Assembly (NCBI GenBank): GCA_005281725.1
Contig: SSBO01000009.1
Span: forward strand, 7,502,303-7,566,302
DNA from: Wuchereria bancrofti
Lineage: Eukaryota; Nematoda; Chromadorea; Rhabditida; Onchocercidae
DNA length: 64,000 nt
Reading direction: 5' to 3'
Shown here: one piece after another, positions 26,310 to 42,114 of the stretch
Numbering within the stretch: the first letter of the stretch is position 1
Layout: the number at the start of each line of letters is the position of its first letter
Program-made: the position numbers and the translations under genes
The notes under the pieces: generated by a model
Told to the model about the DNA's origin: nothing
The model's database searches: none
Seen by the model: only the letters and a program-made list of their open reading frames with translations

Positions 26310-27592
26310 AATTTTAAATATGACAGTACTGGTTCCGAAGTTCATGTGAAGTTCGTCCGTGATTTTGTTGAGATACAAATACAGACTGCATTATTAATTT
26401 TTCAAAAAAATCAATTTGCATTAATTCGTGCATCTGTTATGTGCGATAGATCTTTGGAATCCAGGGAATTCTAAACTTTTGGAATTGTAATTTATTCATC
26501 TCACATTCTTGGAATTTTGAATTAGAGGTAGGAATAGTTATGTACCTTCTGTTTGCGGAATAGATGTTATTAAATGATGTGCATTAAATTACTTTATATT
26601 TAATATATTTATCTGTGATCTTTCCTAACAGTTATTTTTATCTTCTCAGTTTCTTTCGTTTCTCAGAGTTTTCTGATTCTGTCTAGAGTACTTGCCTAAC
26701 ACAGATTTTGCATAATTGCATTCTGTGTTATATGTGCCTAATTTGTTATCGGTATTTTTGTTGGGTTGAATTATTAATTTATTAATAAGCTCATTCATAT
26801 TACAAGATGTTTACTATCTCAGTTTTTCGTTCACTTTTGCATAGTACCTTGTATTTGGGCATTCCTTCTTTTTTGACTGATGAAAGTACATTTTGATTTC
26901 AAAAAATTGTAATTATTAAACAATTATATATTTCGTTTTCCAGCACAGTACGTTTTCTTAACTGTGTGTTGGTCAGATGTTTGTATCATTTGTCAAGTGG
27001 TTACTGTTTTGGTAAATAGCTTATTTGTCATTTTCTGTTGGAATTATGCGTTAATTCAAAAATACCGTTGTATTTTTTATCGTTTTAGTCTATTGACTTC
27101 AGTTATGGAGAAACTGGTGTTAAATATTAGAAACGAGTCTTACATTTGGTTTGCAGGATTAGGAATAATTGAAATCTTAATTCTTTTACATCTTTTGTTG
27201 TAAAAATTTTTTTACCTTTATTGTCCATTATGTCCCAACTAAGCTAAAGTAAATGGGACCTAAACTTTTGCTGTAGAATATTCGAATGCAAAAGAAGTTT
27301 TCGCCGTGCCTTTGGGTAAATACCTTTTTTAATCCTGACCACGGAAGTGACTTTTATTGCCCTAGCAAGAAGATATTTTAAGTTATGAATAGGGTTTAAG
27401 AAAGCTGTAATCTTAGTGTTAAGGAATCAGTGAATGAGCATAAGACTCAATGATGTGAGAGTGGAGATTCGGTTCCTGTTAATTCATGAAGTGCTTCTAA
27501 TAATGCTGCAAGTTTGAGTGATATCTGATCAAATTTTATTACTCTGTTTTATAAACTCAAATAATTTTATTTCAGCCTTTATAGCGCGAACA
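26310..27592. other. Intergenic region upstream of eIF3k
   Basis: AT-rich spacer of about 1.3 kb. A 79-codon hydrophobic open frame at 26964-27203 has no splice support or recognisable family and I read it as chance. An AG acceptor (ATTTCAG, ending 27575) sits 17 bp before the eIF3k start codon and is a likely trans-splice site. Confidence 0.6.
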
Positions 27593-29599
27593 ATGTCAAT
27601 TTTTGTGGATTTAAAAAGCAAGTTAGATCAGGCGATAACTGGAGTGAATCGGTATAACCCAAATAATGTTGAAACATTAGAAAGTTGCATTGAAGCAATG
27701 GTACAGGAAAATCAATATGATAAAGATATACTGGTCACCACGCTAAAACTTTATCAACTTAATCCCGACAAGTTTGTTTGTTTGTTTTTTTTTTGAAGTA
27801 CTGCTCATATGGTTTTATGTGTCAAATTTTATTTACTTTAGTTTTTCACAAAGAAGAGCTGTTTTCTGTTGACTTTTTCACTTGTGATTTATGAGCGAGA
27901 AGTCGACTATTTTTGATGAATAGCATAATTAATGATGAAAAATAAGAGATCGGAATCAGGACCATATGGCTAGTAACGAAAGGGATAGAGTGGTTATGTC
28001 TGATGATCTCATTTGATTAGGATTCAGAAATCTAGTTATAAGGTAATCACAATTGAGGCTTTGAGAACTTGTTGAAATATCACGAAAAAAGCAAATGAAA
28101 AACTGAAGTTTCATATCAGGTATAATGAGAGTGTGGTGAAGCTGATATTGTTGAAAACAATGATGATGGCTCCGAAAAGTGATTATGCTCTCGCAAAATA
28201 TCTAATTGATTCCAGCCGAGTTGGTTCACCAGTAAGTGTCCTATGTAACTCATTATTTGCTGTTCTGAAAATTTCATAACAAAAATCAGCGGCATAGTCC
28301 TTTTTATATGTAATTTTAGGAGCTTAAAAGAATATTTGACATTGGGGCTTTGTTGGAATCTTGCAATTTCGCTGTATTTTGGCGTTTGATGCGAGGGGAT
28401 TATCGACCACTAGATGATGTTAATGAACCATTTAGACAGCCTGGAGAAATTCCTAAAATCATCAAGGCAGTGCCAGGATTTGAAGAAAGTGTGCGAAATT
28501 GTGCGTTTTCTAATCTCGTTTTCCGATATCTTTTTAAAGAAATTTTTTCTATAGACTGTATGGGAGGATTAACATATTTAGACAATTTTGACGATTTTTA
28601 ACAATTTTAAACACTTTATTTGCAGATGCATGTCAAGTAATCAATGTTACTTTCCAGAACATTGAAAAGTCTCTTCTCGTTCGCTTATTAGGCGGAGTTT
28701 CTGGTGAGTTTCATTTCTAATATTTTTGCTTACTGTTTTTAACAAATATAAAATATCGACCAAGTAGTTTCAAGTCGGTTTCTATTTTGTTTTTATGCAA
28801 CGAAGAGTTTTAAAATTAGGTTAACAATGTTTATCTTTTGAAGTAAACTCGCTTGATAAGTAGTCTGTACTTGTAAGCATGAAATGATAAGCATGAGACA
28901 CCATATTATTATGATTATGCTCTCTCTTGCTTATCAGATCCCAGCGTGACTCATTAATGTGACTTCTAACATTTTGAAATCAGAAGATTGTTTTGGTTTT
29001 GTTGATTTTTTTGGCGGTGGTCTTTGGTCTTTTTTATATTCTGAGCAATTTTTCAATTTCAAAGGTAATCTGCAAGAAAATGGCAAGGATATTTCAGATA
29101 AGCAAGTAAACGAATATGCTCGATACTATGGCTGGATACCGAAGGAGAACGGTGAAGTGTACTTCGTGCAGAATCATGAAGCAACAATCAAAAGTAGAAA
29201 CATTGAAGAGAAACTCCAATTTGACAGTAGGTTTTTCTTTTTGAATCAACTTTCATTTTGCTATAACAAAATACTTTGGTTTATTTAATGCCATTTTCTA
29301 TATTTTCACTGTGTTCTCACTACTTTATCTCTTATTACCTTAAATTCTTTATTGTTCTCATGATATTATCTGATGTGATTTTGCCGCAGATTTGAACATT
29401 ATGTTTGTTAAAAGCACTTTGATTCCAAATTCGAATTTTATGAATCGTCAAAATTATTGTTTAAATATAACAATGCACGCACGGACAGTGATAATTTATT
29501 GACCGACAAATAATGGATCTTATGGTCATTCCATTCAGAATCGAATAAAATAGCACAAATTTTGCAGCTTGTAAGGATTTGTTGCGGATGTGTTCCTGA
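27593..29599 (+). CDS. eif-3.K: Eukaryotic translation initiation factor 3 subunit K
   Basis: Small non-core subunit of the eIF3 complex, which assembles the 43S pre-initiation complex in the cytoplasm. Exons 27593-27771, 28120-28231, 28320-28500, 28626-28703, 29065-29226, 29568-29599, phases matching, total 247 residues; known family members are about 220-240. Family landmarks: N-terminal ITGVNRYNPNNVETLESCIE, then ENQYDKDILVTTLKLYQLNP; middle block CNFAVFWRLMRGDYRPLDDV and VPGFEESVRNYACQVINVTF; C-terminal winged-helix part with YARYYGWIPKENGEVYFVQN. The last exon is the least certain: I chose acceptor TTTTGCAG at 29567, giving a short tail CKDLLRMCS; the acceptor before 29391 would give a longer tail. 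The start Met follows an AG acceptor by 17 bp. It lies 1.3 kb behind the ankyrin/GH20-like gene on the same strand, too far to claim an operon. Confidence 0.93.
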
Positions 29600-29954
29600 T
29601 TTGACACAATGATGACGACAAACCGTTATTGTTCATTCATTTCCAAATCGTTTTGTTAATGTTTTTATCATTTTGTAAATAAACTTTTTTTTCAAAAATT
29701 CTGTTGGAAAGATTCAGCTTATTGAGACTTGCAATAAGAAATGTTTTGAAATAGAAATAAGAGCAAATGAATAGTTCTCTAGAATTTGATTTGGATTTCA
29801 ATTTTATTCTCTTTAATTCCAGAGAATGTATAACAAAAACTGTGAAAGGGAGTGGGAACAATAAACAACAAGCATCATTTGTGGTGTGTTTCAATAGTAT
29901 AATATTTCCTTTGAAATTCTCTTTCGTAAAGTAAGGTAAATGATATCATAGGCT

Positions 29955-30219
29955 TGTGGAAAACGACAGACTCGTTTCTACATTCGTTAAAACGTTGAAT
30001 CTTGTGGCTCGAGAGTTATTGAGCAGTGAGTTTCTTGTCAAAAGTTTTCGAAATATCCTGTGAAAATCTAATATATGCTGGACACATGCAGGAAGTCTTA
30101 TCCCTTATGCGCATAGGATTTCACTTTTGCTAGAAGAGTGGGGAAGAGCTTTATCTGGAAATAAGGGTGCATTAATTCAAAGTTACATACTTGAATTACT
30201 TCCGAAATTCAGGAAATGA
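29955..30219 (+). pseudogene. Two orphan coding-like exons, 3' end of an unidentified gene or gene relic
   Basis: Two segments splice together in phase: about 29955-30025 (acceptor ATCATAG, donor GTGAGT), containing LVENDRLVSTFVKTLNLVAR, and 30092-30219 (acceptor CATGCAG), containing IPYAHRISLLLEEWGRALSG and ending LELLPKFRK then TGA. The result reads as a helical-repeat C-terminus, about 65 residues. I could not find upstream exons between here and the eIF3k stop at 29599, nor a start codon. It is either the tail of a gene whose other exons I failed to see, a decayed duplicate, or an alternative 3' end of eIF3k transcripts. I do not recognise the family; a tubulin-cofactor-D-like HEAT segment is one weak thought. 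Confidence 0.4.
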
Positions 30220-30807
30220 TTGCAATTCAAGTAGGATGTCAAAGTAGTGGTGGAAATGGAGTAAGGGTCACTTAGACGGTATTTGGTTTAAGAAGTCCTT
30301 CAATTTTCGAGAAAATCCCATCGAGCATAATAATATGATTCTTATGCTGCGTGATTTTCCAATAATTCTAGTTTTAATAATGCTGGAGTTCAATTGCTTT
30401 TTCTTTAATTTTCATTCACTTAGATTCATTCAACTTGTCCATGGTGAGAACAAAATCTCGTTACTTAAAAAATGAATGATGATTTTTAATCATAAAACAA
30501 AACACAATATTTAGTTGATTGATAAGATGTGGAATTAATTTCCTCATGATATTGTCTTTCGTTTGAAAATATTCAGGAAACGATACTAATTGGCAATTGT
30601 TACGATTTCTAGAATTAGACGCATAGAGAGTAAAAAATTTTAGAAAAAAAAATTGGGAAATCAGGATGAAACTCAAGAAGTTAAGTCAACTTAAAGACAA
30701 GCATTAAGTATGCACAATCATTAAGTAAAGGAATGAAATGAGGCTCGTGCACTTCGAGTAGGAAAGCAAGAAAGATTAAAGCTAATCGAATTGAAATTCC
30801 CACTTAT

Positions 30808-33953
<3,146 letters not shown>

Positions 33954-35994
33954 TACTTCGCTTATAATTCCTATGACACTGTACATTACTCAAAATGACA
34001 CGTGCGCTTTACTCGTCTTTGTTATCTTAACGCTAACGCTATTATTCAAAATCTACACAGTTATAGGTGAACTAAATGATATATTCACTTTTGCAATATA
34101 ATTATAATCATCAAAGCCAATCTAGGTCTAGGTATATAATGCGCAAGTCCTAAACACTAGACAAGGCTACCCTTATGTCAATTTGGTCAGGCCCTTCGAT
34201 CAGTTCAAATTTGCTATCAATAATGCCGATATTCGCATCGGATCGTAGCCTTAAAAAGGTGCACGCTGCACTACTTTGCAGACTGCAATCACTCCCGAGA
34301 CTGCTTTACTGATATACATGTGTTTACATATCGCCTTTTCCTCTTCTTTCTGTTGATAAACATCATTGCATTTTCATGCAATCTTCCCGCTGCAATCACC
34401 TGATACCGTTACTGATAAACACGTTGTTCTGATCATTTCATTGGTCGCGCATTATCAGTCACACATGAATGTCAGTCATGAATCGCTACTGCAAAAAAAT
34501 GATGATGATAACAAAATCTTGAAACAGAATTAAATACTTATTTGTAAAAAGATACCTATCTTAACAGCAATGCTTTCATATATACAATATTATCATTTTA
34601 GAAAATTTGAAAAGTTATCTCTAATAAAGACATCACAGTGGAGAAAAATGATTTTGATAAATTGCTTTATGCTATTTTATTATCATTAATGCAATAAGAG
34701 AACACATCTCGAAATTGATATATAGCAATTTAATATGAACTAATCCTTTGGATCTCAATCAAGTCACTCATATGAATGAAAAGAAATAATCGGTGACTCT
34801 TATCATTATCAAATAAAAATTATCAAAAAGCAAAAAATTTTTATCCATATAAATCACCTGCACAATAATTCTATGAGAAATTACTTGATATATCACCACT
34901 GATTTACTTTTAATTAATTAATTTCCTTTACAGGCAGTAATTTGTAACAATGTCAATTAGATAAAGACAGCTACTACGACTTATCCATGCAATTATCTTT
35001 CGGTAGATTTTTCGTTTCATTTTTTCTCGTGCAACAAATTTCGTAATGATTGACCTAAAACTGTGATGTATAATAAATATCAGCGCACCATTTTCATACG
35101 AAGAAAGGACATACAAAGTAATTAATTTTCAGTTATTCCTTTATATTAGCAGCGTCATAATTATTACGATTAGTTTTTTTTTTAATTTCTAATTTTTCTA
35201 AAAAATTTCAATTGGAAGTAAATATTATGAGAAAATTATGAGAATTAAGAGAATATGCTCACTGCTAAAATTTGTTGTTGATAATAAAACAAAGCAAAAG
35301 CGATAATTTGCAATATTAACAGAGTGTTTGACTCAGTATTAAGAGGGGAAAAAAAGAGAGTGCATTGACATTGAAAAGTAACAGTTCGACAATGTAAGAA
35401 AACTTATTTTTCATTCACCAAAACTGATTGTAATGAGATTTTTATTAATAAATTTGTGTTAATGCTCTGAGTCAAGTTGTAATGTGATGTATCTCGAGAC
35501 GCTATTCAAATGTGAATGACAATCTAAAAGTGCAAATGATGAAGAGCAGATTTATGATACACAAAATAAGGCAATTAGTATAATTTATTTTATCTGAAAT
35601 ATACCACCATCAACAGCTACGAATGGCATGGCAAAGCGATTTATTGCTCATTAATCATTTCTTTAATTCCTTTTTCTCTACAAAACTTCATTGTGATTTT
35701 ACTAAGATGCAATCCTTTAAATTGAACAGAGTTTCGAAAAAAGACCCAATTTCTGCTTGCCCCTTCTATAACTTCAAGACACTAAGCAAGAACTTCATTC
35801 TAACAATCTACTAATTACGATCAATACAGAACCTATTACTTACTTATATAATTGATTTGAACAAAAAATTATTGCTCCTTTTCAAATTTCAATCTATTGC
35901 ACTTTTTAGATTTAAAATGATTTTAAAAGGGTAGCACAATAAACGGGCATAATTTCAAGTACAAAATTATTGTTCAAATGGGTACTGCTTGGAA
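33954..35994. other. Divergent intergenic region between threonine dehydrogenase and the CNNM gene
   Basis: Two kilobases of very AT-rich DNA between divergently transcribed genes; presumably both promoters. Short open frames (for example minus strand 34928-35116) have no splice or family support. No structured element was recognised. Confidence 0.6.
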
Positions 35995-38900
35995 ATGGTT
36001 GCACTGAAATTATATTTTGTGCTGATATACCTCGCATTCACATTTATGTTCGAATTTATTGAAGCTGAATTTGTTAAACTTTGTTAAATTCAAAGATTTT
36101 AATGTTAATTGAATGTTAATGGTGTTATTTGCTAATTATAGCAACGTTAGCATTTATTTCATACTTCAAGACACTGTGGCATATGTTTAGACTATACTCA
36201 TCGATGAATTAGTTAGTATATGTACATTATAATTAAAAAAAAAAGATTTCAAATCAGTCTCTCCATCACCTCTCAATTACAACATTGCATGTGCACTATC
36301 AAGCTAACAGTTAATTAGGACAGGGAATTATCAGTGATGGGAAAAGTAATGGGAATAAGACGTGGTTCGGTACATGACGTGGAAACAGTAAAACCAAACG
36401 CGAAATTCACAATGACATTATTTGGAGCAAATTTATGGCCCAGCAGATATGAATCAATTTGGTTAACTGACGCAGACCACTGTGTGGTATTCAAATTAAA
36501 TTCTTGTATAAATTAATAAAAACGCAAGTTTGCTTACAATTTACACGAATATTAATTACTAATTCAATAATTAAGGATTCATTTCGCATGAAAAAAGCTG
36601 TTTACTACATGAATGTGGTTGATGAATTTTCGTATGAAAATGCATTGGTGGTAGAACAGAAGGATGGTATTCCTGAAAATAACCATTTTTATTTGTTATG
36701 TGTTAAACCATCGACTTATAACAAAGCCACTTCAGGCAATGTTCGTATAATTAAATGTTTAAGGTTTTATTGAGAAATTTTAGACATAATGGAGAAATTG
36801 AATCCAAATTCTTCAACTTCAATAGCATATCTAAATGTTAAATAATTTAATTGAACTTCTGAACGGAATCTCAGTAAAGTATTCTTCATTGTTTTGAAAA
36901 ACAACCTTATTAGTAATATTCTAAAGTTCAAAAAAGTGAAAAAGTTGACCGGGCTTGACTGGGACGACCCATTTCTTTGAATCAAAACAAAATTCAAATT
37001 TTCACATCTATTTGTCATGCTAGAAAAGTTTATTATAGTCAGTATCTGATTTATTTTAATCTTCGTTTCTTAATATTTTTCGATTATCAAATGCACCTCT
37101 CTTTGAACAATCTGGAAAAAGTGAAAATATGTATTTGTTCCAGACAAAATTATCAGTTTATCTTTAGATACGCGTGAAACTGTTAGCATCTCGGAGTCCT
37201 TATTGGATGTCTTTTTCGCTGCAAGCAATGGTTCTTATAATCTTATTGATGTTAATAACGAGCGCTCTTTTCTCGGGTCTTAATTTATCATTCACATCGG
37301 TCGCAATTAGTGAATTAAACATTATCAGTCGTGTGGGCGATGCATATGTATGTTTCTTGAAATTAGCTGAAAAATATCGTTGAAAAGTTTAATTATTACT
37401 TGCTGCTTCAAACTATTTTATTAAAAAAATAAATTCTAATTAATAAAAGGAGAAATGTCTCACCACTTTTTGAGTTTATAAGTTGAAATTCAGAAAAGCC
37501 GCCTAGCTAAAAATATCATTCCGGTGCGCAAACATCTCAACTGGCTCATTTGCACATTTACAACAGCTAATGCAATCATTAATTGTGGATTATCATTGCT
37601 ACTCGAAAACTTTCTTGAATATGTGGGTTGACTATAATAATAAAACTTCTTGAGCTACACTTCTTGAATTTTTTAGTTAAAGAAATTGTCATTTTCCAAA
37701 AAATTTCATAATTTATATAAGAAACTAAAAACGAAGTTCTTGTTGTAAGCTCAAATGAAGCGTAGAAAAGATACTACTCACTTCTCTTTGATAGAATTCT
37801 TTCTATATTGTATTTCAGATAAGTGACGGTAGATTACCATTCCTTCCATTAACGCTTGTGACATGCATCATTACTGTTATTTTTGGCGAATTACTTCCAC
37901 TGGTAAATGGAAGGAATATCAATACTTCAAAATATTGATTGATTGATAGATAGATTATCACTGGCATGCTACAACAGAATGCTACGTGTGATAATAGTCG
38001 ATTCATAAATACATAACCCATAATACGCACTTCATTTTGCAATTTTAGGCAATATGTAATCGAAGAGGCCTGCAAATTGCCAGTAAGACACGCTATGTCA
38101 CCTGGTTTACAATGATTGTTTTATCACCTGTTGCTTGGCCAATTTCGAAGATTTTAGATATAGTCCTTGGATCTCAAGGTTATTTAGTCTCGTTAATTTC
38201 ACTCTATATTTTATGCTAAATTTTTGATATAAAATCATCGAATATGGTGGCTGTTAATTAGAAAAGTAAAACAATCTAAAATCAATGGACTTTAATTCCA
38301 TATAGTTCCTAAATACTCAATTGTGAATTTGTATAATTCGAAGAAAAACTTTTCCGATTCATTAGGATGTGAAGTGTACGATAGAAGTAAAATAGAATTT
38401 TTAATTTTGGAAGCAGCAAGGACAAGTTCTGCAGTATTCTCAGGTATGTATCTCGAGTTATTTTTTAATCATTGTAATTCTTTTATCTAATTATTTGTGA
38501 TGAAACAAAGACTATAATAGCATTGCAGAGATTCTAAAGAATGCAATCAATCTACCAAGAATTCGAGTTGGTAATGTAATGACACAGATTGATGAAGCAT
38601 TTCTCTTATCAACAACAGATGCTCTCGATAACAAGGTCCTTTCTTACGTGTAACATAGAGTTGCTTAGAAATTGAGGGAACTGCAATTTGGTGTTAGTGG
38701 CACAGTTACTAACAAAAAATTAAAATACAATCAAGCGTTGAAGGGGAATTATGATGTTAGCGATCATTTGTCCTATTTCATCCCCACTTTGAAATGAAAA
38801 TCTAACTTATAAAAATTACTTAGTTTTATTTTTTTAAAAAATTTCTTACTAGACTTTTGTACTTTAACAGGAATATTAGAATTCTCTATTACTTTCCTAT

Positions 38901-41459
38901 CTTCTCGGCCCGGAACATAAAAACGGGATTTTGAAAGCCAGTTAATAATTTCCAAAAAATTATTTCCAAAAATGTAATTTCCAAACTTTCTAAAAAAAAA
39001 AATTTCTAATAATTTCCAAAAAGAAAAACCGATTTAATTTTTCAGCTGATTCTTTCGATAGTAGAAAAAGGCTATAGCCGTATACCAGTTTATGAAGGTT
39101 CAAAGAGAAGCAAAGTCATTGCAGTATTAAATGTCAAAGACCTCATCACTACTGACTTCAATAAGAGTATTATGGTCATCGATATACTAAAAAAATTAAA
39201 TTATTTAAAACAAGTTAGCTTACATATCAATTGAAAAATTATAAATGAAAAAATTTCATATTAACAATCTTATTTGTTAAAGGAAGCTACAAGTTATCAA
39301 GTAGCTTATCATTTATTAACAGTACCTATTCCACCAATATTTCGAAGACCTAACACTTTGATTAGCAGAATTAGAAGATAATTAGTAAAAATACTGAAAA
39401 CATAAGAGAATGAAAAAATGTCTCTGTATAGGTTCTTATCAGTAACTTGAAACTACTTGTTGCTTGATTACTACTTTGATTAATAACTGTAAATTTGTTT
39501 GAAAAAAGTTATAACTGAAATAATCAGGTCCGTTTTGTATGCGAAGAGATGCAGGTAAAACCTTTGTTGAACGAAATGGAAGGACAGAATTTTGCATTCG
39601 AACCAAAAGGTTGCTTTTTGAGATGCCTGATTTTATAGCCAAAAAAAAATTAGTATTAACTTCTTATGTTTTCATAAATTTACCGGAACTGACTTGAATT
39701 ATATCACAATTTTTTCAATTCACTGAGCAAATATTAAACCGATCTGTTCCAGTGGACCATCATACATTGTCTGTCATTCGATCTCATTATGTTTCTCTTT
39801 TACTGTTTTCATCCCTAAACATCTTCAGGTTACATATCACACCTAGCAATGGTGGTGAAATATGACAGTAAAAGTTACAGCCTTGTTGGTCTAATAACGC
39901 TTGATGACATCATTGAAGAAATATTTGGAGAGATGAAAGTGAGTTTCTCAAAAATATCTCTGAATTGTATAATTAAAATATATTAGAACTGGAATGCCAA
40001 ATCTCTAGTTTATAGTTGAAGCGATTTAATTTCATATTTTCACACATCACTATAGTGAAATAAATTTTGCATGATGAATTATTTCAATGGACAAATCGAC
40101 GAATTGGATTACATCGGGACCATGCAACTTTCGACTGGTTACGGTCGGAACCGAATCCACTATCACCACTTCAAGAAATTTATCGTATCCAGGAAACACT
40201 CGACAATTATCCTGGCTTTAAAGTGCCGTAAATCCTTACAACTAGTTTTAGAATCGTTACAGAAAAACTTTCGTATTCAAAATGTGTAATAAAGCTTGGA
40301 AATTTTGAAACAAAAGCGACGCACTTGACTATAGGACTTTATCCAAAAAATTGTCACTCAGGAATTATCGTTCAATATTCACACAATGCGTCGGCTTTTC
40401 AATTTATGCCAAACTCATAGCTCATTCGGCAGGATGAAAAAATTTACCGTTTATAAACAGGGATATCCATCCAGGTAAGTAATAATGATACTGAAATTAA
40501 TTTTCGACTTCTTATAACGGACAAGTCTCTATTTCACTTACTTCTTCACAACGGACACAGAACATGATTATAATGTGCATGCAAAACATAATTTAACGAT
40601 TACGGAATAAACACCAGTCTTATCCAGGTCAGTAGCTGTGATGTTGACAGGTGAGGCATTTTATGAAGACATGACAGGTGTTCGTGTCGCTGCCACGCCA
40701 CTTGAATTAGGTGTCGAGCTTATCGAACAAATTTATTTGTTGTGTCTCGATAAGGGTACCTCTGTGGATCTCAACAGTTTGTATTTCACGCCGCTGAAAA
40801 CAGTTTACGTAGAACCGCCATTTTATTACATTAAGGTCTTCTTTATTTATTTCACGTAATTAAAGGAAAACTGAAATGGAAGTAAGAAAATGAAATTGAA
40901 CCAATAGGACTTGTCGCTTGAGGACAATTCTATCTATAGCCTCATTTCTTAATGAAATTGTGTTGATGATTTCATTATATTCTGAAATTAAAATTACTTT
41001 CCAAAATTTGCTTAGCTGTTCTAAAGTAATTTAGATCACAGTGCGAGCAGTATTGGAAGCAATGCAAATCACAGAAGTGAATGAATATCGACGTGAAGTA
41101 AGCGAAGCGAGAAACATGAAGGAGATGAGCAACGCGCAGTTCAGTGATCTGTCATCACTTAAACAAAAATCAACTCTCATCAAGTACATCAACTTTTTCA
41201 AAGGCAACAGTAAAGCAGTCTCCAGCTTATCAAGAAAGAAAAAGAAAACTTTGTCAAGAAAATGACAAAATAATCTTTAAGTTAGAATCATAATTATTTA
41301 ATAAATTAAAACAAAGAATGTTACAGGAAGAAGCAAAGAACTGATTCGACACAAAGTATGAGCGCATCCAGTACAGAAGATACTGCAAAGTGCAAGTCTC
41401 GTGGACTATCAGTCTTTATGTCCACAACCAGGTCACTCACTCCAGAGGCAACCTCGTAA
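35995..41459 (+). CDS. CNNM/ancient conserved domain protein (Mg2+ transport regulator)
   Basis: Membrane protein implicated in magnesium efflux/homeostasis. Model: 35995-36082, 36335-36483, 36576-36740, 37168-37347, 37494-37622, 37819-37902, 38049-38178, 38366-38443, 38529-38635, 39046-39213, 39528-39609, 39829-39938, 40073-40222, 40362-40474, 40628-40835, 41035-41183, 41327-41459; in frame, about 740 residues. Exon 1 (inferred) encodes a hydrophobic signal sequence, LKLYFVLIYLAFTFMFEF. An extracellular domain follows, then the DUF21 membrane core (about 135-308; ITSALFSGLNLSFTSVAISE, VIFGELLPLAICNRRGLQIA), a CBS pair (about 345-470; GYSRIPVYEG, GLITLDDIIEEIFGEMK) and a cyclic-nucleotide-binding-like domain (KQGYPSRSVAVMLTGEAFYE). 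Exon 13 (DELFQWTNRRI) aligns with the conserved segment after the second CBS motif but has no AG before it: the intron would end GCAT. Exon 13 uses a weak donor (GTGCCG). The 3' end may instead stop at 41265 without the last splice. Confidence 0.88.
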
Positions 41460-42114
41460 TTTCCGATTGGCTAATTTTAATTTTGTACTGTAAATGTTTA
41501 AATAAAGAAAATACGAATTAATACACCTGGAACAGTGCTATCTCCGGAAATCGAAGAGTAGATGTCCCCAGTATGAGGTTCACTTTTTTTGTCCTATGGT
41601 CTGAGTTTAAGCTCTATGCTGTACTCTTTCAAGGAATCTCAATTAGAAACGAATCTGAGGGAGATGATCAATTTCACAGAGCGAACTTCTCACTGGTAGT
41701 TTTGGGACAATCGAAGTACGTCGTCGGGTACGGACAATCAATTGTTAGTGGGACAGAGGGGAGTTGGAGTGGTATAATATTGCCACTCTGGTGACATCAG
41801 CTCATAGGGAAGTGGTACTTTAATTGTTGAAAATGATTTTGCCGTAGAATAGTTTTATTAAGCTGTGTGTGGTTTTTTTCCCCAAAATTCAGTTTATCAT
41901 TTTTTTCAGAAAGTAAATGATGTGATGCTATGCATGATTTTCGACGATTCTTTTGGCTAACCACCGCATGGCGTTTGTGTGTTTCTGAATTCATTCTTTA
42001 TATTATACAAAATCTGAGTTTTTCGAAGAAGGAAAAGTTGCTCGTGTTAAATCTTTATTTGAAATATTTCAATTCTTCCTTCATTTTAAAAGATCTCTTT
42101 TTTTGTTAATCAGG
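41460..42114. other. Short intergenic spacer
   Basis: About 650 bp between the CNNM gene and the next plus-strand gene. A 73-codon frame at 41573-41794 has no recognisable similarity or consistent splicing; it could be 5' UTR of the next gene. An AG acceptor (TTAATCAG, ending 42113) lies immediately before the chosen start codon at 42115. Confidence 0.5.

Noticed and set aside
26964..27203. Hydrophobic 79-codon frame upstream of eIF3k
   Set aside because: AT-driven composition, no acceptor/donor consistency, no recognisable family.
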